Assembly: GCA_045648425.1 (NCBI GenBank) | Contig: JAZRNV010000148.1 | Coordinates: 1-8,253 of the forward strand | Direction of reading: 5' to 3' | From: RGIG2206 sp045648425 | GTDB lineage: Bacteria > Bacillota > Clostridia > Oscillospirales > Acutalibacteraceae | DNA: 8,253 bases | Shown: positions 1-6,787 of the stretch, one piece after another | How the letters are laid out: the number at the start of each line of letters is the position of its first letter | How positions within the stretch are numbered: the stretch's first letter is position 1 | Notes under the pieces: generated by a model | Databases searched by the model: none | The model's input: the letters and a program-made list of their open reading frames with translations, nothing else | Told to the model about the DNA's origin: nothing | Program-made: the position numbers and the translations under genes

Positions 1-141
1 ACCGATTACATCGTAGGTGTTGGTAACCTCGTCAATTATGGCGGCATTGTTATCGATAGCCACCACGTCGTGACCCTCTACAACCAGATTTTCAATAATG
101 GTGCGTCCGATTTTGCCACAACCCACAACAATAATCTTCAT
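1..141 (-). CDS. trkA: TrkA, Trk K+ uptake system NAD-binding subunit (5' part only)
   Basis: This is the first 47 codons of a gene that continues beyond the left edge. The protein begins MKIIVVGCGKIGRTIIENL, a Rossmann fold with the GxGxxG dinucleotide-binding motif at residues 7-12. The acidic residue ending the second strand (Asp30, in VVAID) is the one that holds the adenosine ribose of NAD. This is the N-terminal RCK/TrkA_N domain of TrkA (also called KtrA or SapG in other systems), the cytoplasmic peripheral subunit that gates the TrkH/KtrB potassium channel in response to nucleotides. The start has a good ribosome binding site (AAGGAAG, about 6 bases upstream). The gene is divergent from a Na+/H+ antiporter. 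Only the N-terminus is visible, so a KtrA-type single-RCK protein or another RCK protein is possible; full-length TrkA has two RCK repeats. Confidence 0.85.
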   Translation of the reverse strand, partial: MKIIVVGCGKIGRTIIENLVVEGHDVVAIDNNAAIIDEVTNTYDVIG

Positions 142-173
142 GAACTTACTTCCTTCTGATAAAAGTATACCTT

Positions 174-202
174 ATTATACTACACTGTTCTGCTTTTTTC
201 CA
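174..202 (-). promoter_or_regulatory. Promoter of trkA
   Basis: On the minus strand, TATAAT (179 to 174) is preceded by TGGAAA (202 to 197, 4 of 6 matches to the -35 consensus) with a 17 bp spacer. Transcription would start near 167, giving a leader of roughly 26 bases before the trkA start at 141. Confidence 0.6.
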
Positions 203-210
203 CCATTATT

Positions 211-229
211 TTTAAAAGCGCCTTTTAAA
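211..229. repeat. Perfect 8 bp inverted repeat upstream of trkA promoter
   Basis: TTTAAAAG (211-218) and CTTTTAAA (222-229) form a perfect inverted repeat around a 3-base centre. It lies 9 bp upstream of the trkA -35 box in the trkA/antiporter divergent region. It could be a regulator site. It has no T-tail of a terminator. A chance palindrome in AT-rich DNA is also possible. I see nothing else clear between 230 and 332. Confidence 0.35.
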
Positions 230-332
230 CGCGTATATCATTCCCATTTTAGCGGTGCGATATTGAATCGGGGAATATGTTTTTATCTATACATTATAAA
301 AAAGGACACTATTTTTCTGAAAAAACTAATAA

Positions 333-361
333 TTGACATTCTTTTGGGGGTGTAATATAAT
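333..361 (+). promoter_or_regulatory. Consensus sigma-A promoter of the Na+/H+ antiporter gene
   Basis: TTGACA (333-338), a 17 bp spacer and TATAAT (356-361) match the housekeeping consensus at all 12 positions. Transcription should begin near 368, leaving a leader of only about 26 bases. That is too short for a riboswitch, and it excludes the in-frame GTG at 364 as the start codon. Confidence 0.9.
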
Positions 362-393
362 GAGTGAGAACCAAACTTAAAGGAGTTTTAAAA

Positions 394-2019
394 ATGAAAG
401 CAAAAGTAATTGTTCCAAAAATTATTATGCTGGCTTTCTTGGTTTCCTTTGCGGCTTTATGTGTGATTACAGGCGACATCACCGAGCCCGTAGGAACTTT
501 GTGGTCACTCTTCCCCCCTGTTGTAGCCATTGTGCTGGCACTTATAACCAAAGAGGTTTACAGCTCTCTCTTTGTCGGTATTCTCTCAGGTGCATTAATT
601 TACAGCAACTTCGACGTAGTTAAAACTGTTGATGCAATAACCAACGAAGGCCTTATTGCTTCCGTTTCAGGCACTGCAGGAATCTTCGTGTTTTTGGTGT
701 TGCTTGGTGTGTTGGTTGCCCTTATTAACAAATCGGGCGGTTCTGCTGCATTCGGTCGCTGGGCACAAAAGCACATTAAAACCAAGCTTGGCGCAACGGT
801 TTGCACCTTCGTTCTTGGCGTGCTTATCTTTATCGACGACTACTTTAACTGTCTTACCGTAGGTGCTGTTATGCGCCCCGTAACCGACAGCAAAAAAATC
901 AGCCGTGCAAAGCTGGCATACATCATCGATGCTACCGCAGCACCTATTTGTATGATTGCTCCCATCTCTTCTTGGGCTGCCGCCGTTTCGGAATACACCA
1001 AAGACGTTACTGTTGCCGGTGAAGAGATATCAAGCTTGGCCCTTTTCTGTCAAGCCATTCCTTATAATTTCTATTCTTTGCTGACCTTTGTGTTTATTAT
1101 AGCCATTGCAATTATGAAATTGGATTACGGTCCCATGAAGCTGCACGAGTTTAACGCTGCAAATGGCGATCTGTTCACCAATGGCGGCGAGGTTGTAAAC
1201 GTAGATGACGAGCGTGAATACAACCCCAAAGGCAAGGTTATTGATCTTTTGCTGCCCATTCTTGTGCTTATAGCAGTTGCCGTTGTTGCTCTTATTTACG
1301 TCGGTGGCTTCTTTGACAGCAAGGGCGATTATTATATGGATTTCGTCGGTTCATTCGGTAATACCGACGCTACCGTTGCATTGCCCTTAGGCGGTCTTTT
1401 GGTTCTTGTTTTGACTATTATTTATCTTGTTGCCCGCCGTGTTATCAGCTTTAAGGACGCTATGTCTTGCGTGCCCAAGGGCTTTATCGCCATGGTTCCT
1501 GCCATTCTTATTCTTACCATGGCAACCGGCCTTAAAAACATCACCTCATTGCTTGACTCTGACGGATTTGTTCAAGCCGCTCTTGCCGGAGCAGATGAGC
1601 TGCAGAAATTCTTGCCTGCAATTATATTCCTTGTAGCTTGCGGCATTGCCTTCGCCACCGGCACCTCTTGGGGCACCTTCGGTATTCTTATTCCGATTGT
1701 TTTAAACATCTTCCCCGCAGGCAACGAGTATATGATAATCGGTATGTCCGCTTGCCTTGCAGGTGCTGTTTGCGGTGACCACTGCTCTCCCATTTCAGAC
1801 ACCACCATCATGTCAAGCGCAGGTGCACAGTGCGAGCACGTTAACCACGTATCCACTCAGTTGCCCTACGCCTTAACCGTTGCAGGCGTATCCTTTGTAT
1901 CCTATCTGATTGCCGGCTTTATTCCCAGCTGGCACATCAGCTTGCCTATTGCTGTTGTGCTTATGGTTGCTACCCTTGTAGTTATCAAGCTCATCACCGG
2001 CAAAAAGAAGACCGCTTAA
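394..2019 (+). CDS. Na+/H+ antiporter, NhaC family
   Basis: A 541-residue polytopic inner-membrane protein that by family exports Na+ in exchange for H+, serving pH and sodium homeostasis. Hydrophobic segments occur at about residues 8-26, 38-70, 93-112, 135-160, 225-241, 285-304, 330-346, 364-380, 407-422, 427-440, 445-460, 492-511 and 514-534. Motifs typical of the Na_H_antiporter family are visible: FIDDY (146-150) in an intramembrane stretch, GTSWGT (423-428), and GDHCSPISDTT (461-471) followed by His-rich CEHVNHVSTQ. The ATG at 394 is chosen because AAAGGAG lies 8 bases upstream and because the upstream GTG precedes the predicted transcription start. The gene is monocistronic between a consensus promoter and a terminator, and divergent from trkA. 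Some relatives exchange amino acids or lactate/malate instead, so the exact substrate is inferred. Confidence 0.9.
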   Translation: MKAKVIVPKIIMLAFLVSFAALCVITGDITEPVGTLWSLFPPVVAIVLALITKEVYSSLFVGILSGALIYSNFDVVKTVDAITNEGLIASVSGTAGIFVFLVLLGVLVALINKSGGSAAFGRWAQKHIKTKLGATVCTFVLGVLIFIDDYFNCLTVGAVMRPVTDSKKISRAKLAYIIDATAAPICMIAPISSWAAAVSEYTKDVTVAGEEISSLALFCQAIPYNFYSLLTFVFIIAIAIMKLDYGPMKLHEFNAANGDLFTNGGEVVNVDDEREYNPKGKVIDLLLPILVLIAVAVVALIYVGGFFDSKGDYYMDFVGSFGNTDATVALPLGGLLVLVLTIIYLVARRVISFKDAMSCVPKGFIAMVPAILILTMATGLKNITSLLDSDGFVQAALAGADELQKFLPAIIFLVACGIAFATGTSWGTFGILIPIVLNIFPAGNEYMIIGMSACLAGAVCGDHCSPISDTTIMSSAGAQCEHVNHVSTQLPYALTVAGVSFVSYLIAGFIPSWHISLPIAVVLMVATLVVIKLITGKKKTA

Positions 2020-2031
2020 GTTAATTTTATT

Positions 2032-2067
2032 AAGACCGCAGAGCTGGCTGCCCTGCGGTCTTTTTTT
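2032..2067 (+). terminator. Rho-independent terminator after the antiporter gene
   Basis: AAGACCGCAG (2032-2041) pairs perfectly with CTGCGGTCTT (2053-2062) around an 11-base loop, followed by a run of seven T (2061-2067). It begins 13 bases after the antiporter stop codon and cleanly isolates the downstream lipoprotein operon. Confidence 0.93.
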
Positions 2068-2104
2068 ATCAAAAAGTGAACAAATTCGTATTTGTTGTTA
2101 ATAG

Positions 2105-2133
2105 TTGACAAGAATATGTGAATGGTTTATAAT
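2105..2133 (+). promoter_or_regulatory. Consensus sigma-A promoter of the lipoprotein operon
   Basis: TTGACA (2105-2110), 17 bp, TATAAT (2128-2133): a second exact consensus promoter. Transcription is predicted to start around 2139-2141, right at the base of the inverted repeat described next. It drives both lipoprotein genes; there is no terminator between them. Confidence 0.9.
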
Positions 2134-2136
2134 GAA

Positions 2137-2182
2137 ATTGAGCAAAGTTACCATATTTTGCTCAATCAGCAAAATTGAGGTG
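2137..2182 (+). promoter_or_regulatory. Structured leader with alternative hairpins ending at the Shine-Dalgarno site
   Basis: ATTGAGCAAA (2137-2146) and TTTGCTCAAT (2157-2166) are a perfect 10 bp inverted repeat with a 10-base centre, starting at the predicted +1. The right arm can instead pair downstream: ATTTTGCT (2155-2162) with AGCAAAAT (2168-2175), 8 bp with a 5-base loop, or CTCAAT (2161-2166) with ATTGAG (2174-2179), which buries part of the Shine-Dalgarno TGAGGTG (2176-2182). The pairings are seen directly; any switching role is inference. As DNA, the 10 bp repeat could equally be an operator overlapping the transcription start, or a 5'-terminal hairpin that stabilises the mRNA. Confidence 0.5.
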
Positions 2183-2188
2183 CATCTT

Positions 2189-3559
2189 ATGAAAAAAAGA
2201 TCATTGCTCGCCCTTTGTATTGTTCTTATAATGGCGGTCTCTTTATGCTCCTGCACAAAGGACGACCATCCTAAAAAGCCCACAAAGGCGGCAGCTGTCG
2301 AAATCGTTGACCGCTACACTAACGACGAAAACGACAAAGGCAGTTATTCCACTACTACGAACCTTGTTCTTTCGTCGGGCACCTCTACTACCGAAATTAA
2401 ATCTACAGGCAGTCTGCAGTATGAACGAAAGGATGACTACTATGTGTTCTACAAGTATACCTCTACCGCCAAGAAAGACAGCGTTTCGGTAACCTCCGAT
2501 ATTACATATTACGAAGGCGTGTTTTATTACAGCGACGGCAAGGATATGAAAATTAAAAGCACCGCCGACAAAAAAGCTGTCAAGGAAGCTTTTTCATTCG
2601 GTCCCGAGCTGCCCGACAGCAGTGCCGACTTTAACACCATTAAATTCGGTCCCAAGGACGAGGGCTATATTTTGACGATGAGCGACCTTAAGGTTGACTC
2701 CCTTATCAAGACCGAAAAATATTTGGAGAAAAGTCTGGGCTATATGAACGGTATGGTCGACAAGGTAACCGGCACCACCATAGTTGCAAAGTTTGACAAT
2801 GAATTTAAGCTTGTAAGCGCACGCCTTGTCATTGAATGTGAATCCCAGTCAGGCATTGTTGCCACCCTTGCCATAGAGATGTCCGATTTCAGCGATGAGT
2901 GTGATCCTGTCAAGCCCGAAAACGACCACGAATACACCTCGGTTGAAGCCGCTCATTATTACTATATGATTGAAAACGGCTTGTCATCCTTGCCCTATGC
3001 CAACAACTACAAAGCTGAATCAAAAATGACCACAATAATAAAGGGATGCCCCTCTCCCTTTGAAAACGGATACACAATGACGGTTGAGAAAAACTCAGGC
3101 ACCTTAACCGCTGAACAATCATTTTTCGCCGGCTATTCAAAGGGTGCCGCCTATTCACTGACCGACGGCAGGCTGACGGTTAAAAACGGCCAGGGCATCT
3201 CTAGCAAAAAGCTTTCCGAGGAACAAGCCAAAGCCTTTGTTATGCTTTGCGTGACGCCTGCATCCGGCATAGAAATATCTGATATTGAGCAAATAAGCGT
3301 AAGCAAAAATGCCGACGGCAACAGGGTGATAAAGCTGACTCCCTCATCAAAAACCGGATGCGACCTTATGAACGAGGTTGCAAAAGCAACGTACAGCGAG
3401 CACAGCACCATAAACACCCTTACGGATAATTATTTAGAAATAACCGTTTCGGGCGAAGAAATTGTCGGCGTTAAATATCGCTTTGCCACCGCCGACGGCT
3501 GTCTGATGGAATACGCTTTGAAATATACTGCCATTGAGCCAACCGGCAGTACCGTTTGA
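2189..3559 (+). CDS. Secreted lipoprotein of unknown function, duplicated-domain (first of a paralogous pair)
   Basis: A 456-residue protein with a lipoprotein signal peptide: MKKRS, a hydrophobic core at residues 6-19, and a lipobox LCSC ending at Cys22. It should be anchored to the outer face of the membrane. A charged, Lys/Asp-rich tether (23-35) follows, then an acidic, Ser/Thr/Tyr-rich, probably beta-rich body. Two copies of one pattern are discernible: a Y-x-DG-x-L/Y strand (near 107-118 and 322-330), then about 90 residues later a hydrophobic 'FDN..KL.S' type strand (201-210, LVSARLVIE; and 416-432, LEITVSGEEIVGVKY). The ATG at 2189 is chosen over the in-frame TTG at 2105 because that TTG is the promoter -35 box, and because the signal peptide starts at 2189 behind AGGTG. 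I do not recognise a named family; a LolA/LppX-like lipid-binding fold is a guess from composition only. Confidence 0.85.
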   Translation: MKKRSLLALCIVLIMAVSLCSCTKDDHPKKPTKAAAVEIVDRYTNDENDKGSYSTTTNLVLSSGTSTTEIKSTGSLQYERKDDYYVFYKYTSTAKKDSVSVTSDITYYEGVFYYSDGKDMKIKSTADKKAVKEAFSFGPELPDSSADFNTIKFGPKDEGYILTMSDLKVDSLIKTEKYLEKSLGYMNGMVDKVTGTTIVAKFDNEFKLVSARLVIECESQSGIVATLAIEMSDFSDECDPVKPENDHEYTSVEAAHYYYMIENGLSSLPYANNYKAESKMTTIIKGCPSPFENGYTMTVEKNSGTLTAEQSFFAGYSKGAAYSLTDGRLTVKNGQGISSKKLSEEQAKAFVMLCVTPASGIEISDIEQISVSKNADGNRVIKLTPSSKTGCDLMNEVAKATYSEHSTINTLTDNYLEITVSGEEIVGVKYRFATADGCLMEYALKYTAIEPTGSTV

Positions 3560-3576
3560 TAATAAGGTGATAAACA

Positions 3577-4932
3577 ATGAAAAAAACAGTTGCGTTAATA
3601 TGCACCCTTTTGCTGACGCTGCTTTGCGGATGCGAGCTACCCCACAGCATAAAAGAGAATCCTGCCAAGAGAATGACCGACGAGCAGGTTAAAACCGCTA
3701 TTACGGAAGAATACGAGTATTATATGGGGCCGGACACCAAATCGGCCAGTTATGAAGAGAATTATAAAATCTCGGTCACAAACGGCGACGTGACCAACTC
3801 AAGCAGATTTCACTCGTTCTATTCGGTCAAGCGGGATGAGGATAACAATTATCTGTCAATGACCAACGAAATCACAGCAAAGGTAGGCAAAGAAGAATAC
3901 ACATCCTATATGACCTACGTTGACGGCAAACTCTATACCAACTATGGCGATAAAAAGCTTGTGAGCGAAACAACCTCCGACCAACTTAAGGAAATTTTGT
4001 CAGACACCACAAAAACCATGGATATCCAAACAGACTCTTTCGATAAGGTGGATTTTGAGCGCACCGACAAAGGCAGCACCCTGACCTTGACAGAGCCCGA
4101 CGATATTTGTTTTGTCGAGGCTTCCGAAATGCTTGAAAGTCTGACAAAGCAGACCGACGCAAAATATAGCGAGACCACAGAAGCCTCGGTAACGGCCACC
4201 TTTGACAATAAAAACAAGCTTAAGAAAATTCTGATAACCATTAAAGGCAAGGCAGTCGGCAGTGACGACTTGGAGCTTTTAATATCTCAAACAAACTTCA
4301 GCAAAAAGTCAGAGATATCTGCACCTAAGGGCGCCGAAAAGCACGAAAAAATAACCAACGCCGGTTATTTCGGTATGATTGCCAACGCTATTGCAGAATA
4401 TGTTGCAACCGAAAATCAAAAGCTTATTATCAACCACGACGTTATGTTTGTCAACAAAGAAGGTCAAAAGCTGTATGCAAATACAAAGTACAATCTTAAT
4501 TACAATATGGCATCTGACAATGGCTTAACCTTTACCATTTCATATGGCAGAGCAAGCGCCAGCTACAGCAACGGCTATCTTTCGGTAGGCGCTGATAAGC
4601 AACCATTTTCAGCCGAACAGGCGGCTGCCCTTTTGGCGGAATATATTGGCACTACGTATATTGATATGAACTACGTAACCGATATCACCTTTGAAAATAC
4701 AAACGGTAATAGTAAAATAATCGCCCTCACCTGTACTGACGATTATATGTTGCAGTTGGTGGATAATATGGCCAAATTTTACGACGTCGATTATCAAAAA
4801 GTTAAATCCGTAACCAATTGCTACGTTAACGTAACGGTAGACAATGACTTTAAAATTGAATCTATGAAATATTTGGTTACGGGGCCCAACATTAACGTTT
4901 CGGTAGATATGAATATTGATAAACGAGCATAA
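3577..4932 (+). CDS. Secreted lipoprotein of unknown function, duplicated-domain (second of the pair)
   Basis: A 451-residue lipoprotein: MKK, hydrophobic core at residues 4-16, lipobox LCGC ending at Cys19. It begins 17 bases after the previous stop with AAGGTGA 6 bases before the ATG, so it is cotranscribed. It resembles its neighbour in length, layout and motifs. The internal repeat is clearer here: YVDGKLYT (114-121) with TATFDNKNKLKKILITIKG (207-225), and YSNGYLSV (330-337) with VTVDNDFKIESMKYLVTG (419-436). Each copy also carries a helix-like segment (DQLKEIL at 135-141; AEQAAALLAEYIG at 346-358) and a 'F..VDFERT / V.DITFENT' strand (158-163; 367-374). The repeat period is about 212-216 residues. 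No catalytic motif or membrane segment beyond the signal is visible. The function is unknown; binding of a lipid or other ligand, or cell-envelope sensing, would suit the pattern but is unproven. Confidence 0.85.
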   Translation: MKKTVALICTLLLTLLCGCELPHSIKENPAKRMTDEQVKTAITEEYEYYMGPDTKSASYEENYKISVTNGDVTNSSRFHSFYSVKRDEDNNYLSMTNEITAKVGKEEYTSYMTYVDGKLYTNYGDKKLVSETTSDQLKEILSDTTKTMDIQTDSFDKVDFERTDKGSTLTLTEPDDICFVEASEMLESLTKQTDAKYSETTEASVTATFDNKNKLKKILITIKGKAVGSDDLELLISQTNFSKKSEISAPKGAEKHEKITNAGYFGMIANAIAEYVATENQKLIINHDVMFVNKEGQKLYANTKYNLNYNMASDNGLTFTISYGRASASYSNGYLSVGADKQPFSAEQAAALLAEYIGTTYIDMNYVTDITFENTNGNSKIIALTCTDDYMLQLVDNMAKFYDVDYQKVKSVTNCYVNVTVDNDFKIESMKYLVTGPNINVSVDMNIDKRA

Positions 4933-4939
4933 ATAATGA

Positions 4940-4967
4940 TTAACCCCCGTCGGTCGACGGGGGTTAA
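4940..4967. terminator. Bidirectional terminator hairpin between convergent operons
   Basis: TTAACCCCCGTC (4940-4951) and GACGGGGGTTAA (4956-4967) form a perfect 12 bp stem with a 4-base loop. It lies 7 bases after the lipoprotein stop and 3 bases from the stop of the convergent TatD gene. The T-tail is short on the plus strand (CTTTT) and interrupted on the minus strand (TCATTATTTAT), but the GC-rich core is very stable. Confidence 0.8.
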
Positions 4968-4970
4968 CTT

Positions 4971-5747
4971 TTACACACCGAAAAGGCGGCGGGTGTTATC
5001 TCTTGTAATATTAAGCACGTCGGTCACTGATATTCCCTTGATTTCGGCAATACGACGGGCGACGTTAATAATCATACCCGAATGGCATCGCTTGCCCCTG
5101 AGTGGCACGGGAGCCATATAGGGCGCGTCGGTCTCGAGAAGCAGGTATTCCAAGGGGATTTGCTCCGCCACCTCAACCGTTTTGCGTGCATTTTTGAAGG
5201 TAACCGTCCCTCCAAGGCCGATGAAAATGCCCATATCAACCAGTTGACGGGCCATTTCGGCACTGCCCGAATAGCAGTGCATTACCCCCTTGGGACGATA
5301 TTGCTTAATTATATCAAAGGTATCGGCATTGGCGTCACGAGAGTGAATTATAATCGGCTTGCCCAGTTTTTCGGCAAGCTGCAGCTGACTGATGAAATTG
5401 GCGCGCTGCACATCACGGGGCACGCTGTCCCAATGATAATCAAGGCCTATCTCACCGATGGCTACGCATTTGGGATGGGCGGCGGCCTCTCTTATCCACG
5501 ATAAATCCAACGGCTCGGTATCCTCGGGATGAAGGCCCACGGCGGCATATATAAAGGGATGCTGCTCGGCCAGGGCCAGGGTGGTTTTAGCCGAGCTGCT
5601 GTTGCAGGCGCAGTTGATAATGCCGCATACCGAATGCTTAAGGGAGTTTAGCAATTTGTCTCGGTCGGTGTTAAAGGCCTCATCATCATAATGGGCATGG
5701 GTATCAAAAATCATACCATCCCTAAAGGGTGAAAGGTATTTGTTCAT
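4971..5747 (-). CDS. TatD family metal-dependent hydrolase (putative DNase, YabD-like)
   Basis: A 258-residue TIM-barrel amidohydrolase-superfamily protein. The metal ligands of the family are all present: DTHAH (His17, His19), GEIGLDY (Glu99), IIIHSRDA (His135), MHCYSG (His157) and LLETDAPY (Asp207). The overall pattern is closest to the YabD/YcfH branch (FDTHAHYDD, GLDYHWD, GTVTFKNA, RGKR). By family it is a cytosolic, metal-dependent 3'-5' exonuclease or deoxyribonuclease, but substrates of many members are uncertain. The ATG at 5747 is chosen because it follows the upstream reductase stop by one base and has GAGGG close upstream, suggesting translational coupling. In-frame alternatives are ATG 5759, ATG 5792 (inside the reductase) and ATG 5714, which would give MIFDTHAH, the usual start in this family. 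Confidence 0.92.
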   Translation of the reverse strand: MNKYLSPFRDGMIFDTHAHYDDEAFNTDRDKLLNSLKHSVCGIINCACNSSSAKTTLALAEQHPFIYAAVGLHPEDTEPLDLSWIREAAAHPKCVAIGEIGLDYHWDSVPRDVQRANFISQLQLAEKLGKPIIIHSRDANADTFDIIKQYRPKGVMHCYSGSAEMARQLVDMGIFIGLGGTVTFKNARKTVEVAEQIPLEYLLLETDAPYMAPVPLRGKRCHSGMIINVARRIAEIKGISVTDVLNITRDNTRRLFGV

Positions 5748-5748
5748 A

Positions 5749-6660
5749 TTATCCCTCATAAAGCCACCTGCAATCCTCTTTTGTAAGCTCAAGCGTGCAG
5801 GCGGTCATTGAATCTTCAAGCTGTGCTTCGGTAAGGCAGCCCACCACGGCAACGGCAAAAGGTACCCTGCTCGTTATATAAGCCAAAGTGACGGCCGCTG
5901 CAGACACGCCCAGTTTTTGCGACAGCCGCTTGACTCGCTCTGCCCTGGCGAGATTTTCCTCGCTTAAAAAGCGGTCTATGACCTTTTGAGAATAGGGTAT
6001 GCCTGCCGCATATTTTGAGAAAAAGCCCTTGGCCTGGGGTGAAAAGGCCATCAGCGGAAGGGATAGCCGCTCATACTCTGCCAAAAGAGCATCATCCATA
6101 CAAACGAGGGTATCATCCCCCATCCGTTGGCAGTTTGTGGAGGCAAGACTCCACTGAATCTGGGAGAGACGAGGAGGCGCAAGCTGATTATCCATGGCAT
6201 ATCGGCACATCTGCTCAACACGAGGCATACTCCAGTTAGACAGGCCGTAATCGGTGGTGTAGCCCTCCTTTATAAGTTCGTTGGCAAGCTCTGCAAACTC
6301 GCTCACGTGGATGGCGGGAGTGTCTCGGTGAAAAAGATAAATGTCGGGAGTAGCGTCAAGGGCATCCACACTTTGAAGCATATCCTGACGGATGTCATCG
6401 GGGTTGGCCCTTTGGGCAGGAAAGCCGCCCTTGGTGACCAGAGCAATATCCTTGCGGACGCCACGGCTCTTTATCCAGCGGCCTATAACCGCCTCACTGC
6501 TTTCGCCAAGCTGGGCATACATTCGGGCGGTATCTACGGTGCGGCCGCCCAGCTCGTAGTATTTATCAAGCAGCTTAAAGAGGGTGTCGCCGTCAACGTT
6601 GCCGCCTGTGCCAAAGGTTATGGCGGACAGCTTTGTTTGGTTTATCTTTATGCTTTTCAT
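5749..6660 (-). CDS. Aldo/keto reductase
   Basis: A 303-residue (beta/alpha)8-barrel oxidoreductase that by family reduces aldehydes or ketones with NADPH in the cytosol. The catalytic tetrad is complete: Asp43 (TVDTA), Tyr48 (RMY), Lys77 (VTKGG) and His111 (LFHRD). Further family marks are YGLSNW (138-143), SQIQWSL (166-172), PLMAFSPQAKGFF (202-214, the cofactor loop) and the C-terminal VAVVGCLTEAQLEDS. The start at 6660 is preferred to an in-frame ATG at 6717 because AGGTGA lies 5 bases upstream of it, the protein then starts at the first barrel strand, and the predicted transcription start (near 6682) is downstream of 6717. It is first in an operon with the TatD hydrolase. The physiological substrate cannot be read from the sequence. 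Confidence 0.92.
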   Translation of the reverse strand: MKSIKINQTKLSAITFGTGGNVDGDTLFKLLDKYYELGGRTVDTARMYAQLGESSEAVIGRWIKSRGVRKDIALVTKGGFPAQRANPDDIRQDMLQSVDALDATPDIYLFHRDTPAIHVSEFAELANELIKEGYTTDYGLSNWSMPRVEQMCRYAMDNQLAPPRLSQIQWSLASTNCQRMGDDTLVCMDDALLAEYERLSLPLMAFSPQAKGFFSKYAAGIPYSQKVIDRFLSEENLARAERVKRLSQKLGVSAAAVTLAYITSRVPFAVAVVGCLTEAQLEDSMTACTLELTKEDCRWLYEG

Positions 6661-6688
6661 ATTTTTCACCTGCCGATTTGATAGATTA

Positions 6689-6717
6689 ATTATAGACCAT
6701 ATAGCCATAAAAAGCAA
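6689..6717 (-). promoter_or_regulatory. Promoter of the aldo/keto reductase-TatD operon
   Basis: On the minus strand, TATAAT (6694 to 6689) is preceded at 17 bp by TTGCTT (6717 to 6712), a weak -35 match. The predicted transcription start is near 6682, about 22 bases before the reductase ATG. It is divergent from the rpsF promoter. Confidence 0.6.
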
Positions 6718-6751
6718 ATAAAACCGCGGTATTTTGTAAGAATATTAACTA

Positions 6752-6780
6752 TTGACTTGTTGACAAATGTGTGATATTAT
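6752..6780 (+). promoter_or_regulatory. Promoter of the rpsF-ssb-rpsR operon
   Basis: TTGACT (6752-6757), 17 bp, TATTAT (6775-6780): ten of twelve consensus bases with ideal spacing. Transcription should start near 6787, leaving a leader of about 74 bases before rpsF. Confidence 0.75.
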
Positions 6781-6787
6781 GTACTTT

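Noticed and set aside
98..355. Plus-strand open frame of 85 codons across trkA and the intergenic region
   Set aside because: It overlaps the trkA start in antisense and the antiporter promoter, and its composition is that of AT-rich noncoding DNA.
364..393. GTG at 364 as an earlier start of the antiporter gene
   Set aside because: It lies upstream of the transcription start predicted from the exact-consensus promoter (near 368), has no ribosome binding site, and adds a polar tail; the ATG at 394 has AAAGGAG at 8 bases.
368..393. Na+ or other riboswitch upstream of the antiporter
   Set aside because: The predicted leader is only about 26 bases and shows no stem structure.
2105..2188. TTG at 2105 as an earlier start of the first lipoprotein
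   Set aside because: This TTG is the first half of the promoter -35 box TTGACA, and the extension would put 28 residues before a proper lipoprotein signal peptide.
5082..5504. 140-codon plus-strand frame inside the TatD gene
   Set aside because: Antisense shadow of a gene with all metal ligands; it has no recognisable domain or ribosome binding site.
6127..6681. 184-codon plus-strand frame inside the aldo/keto reductase gene
   Set aside because: Antisense shadow; the minus-strand frame contains the complete catalytic tetrad.
6723..6730. ACCGCGGT palindrome between the divergent reductase and rpsF promoters
   Set aside because: An 8 bp self-complementary word with no repeat nearby; too short to support as an operator.
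6760..6765. Exact TTGACA as the -35 of the rpsF promoter
   Set aside because: It lies only 9 bp from TATTAT, and no -10 occurs 17 bp downstream of it; TTGACT at 6752 has the right spacing.
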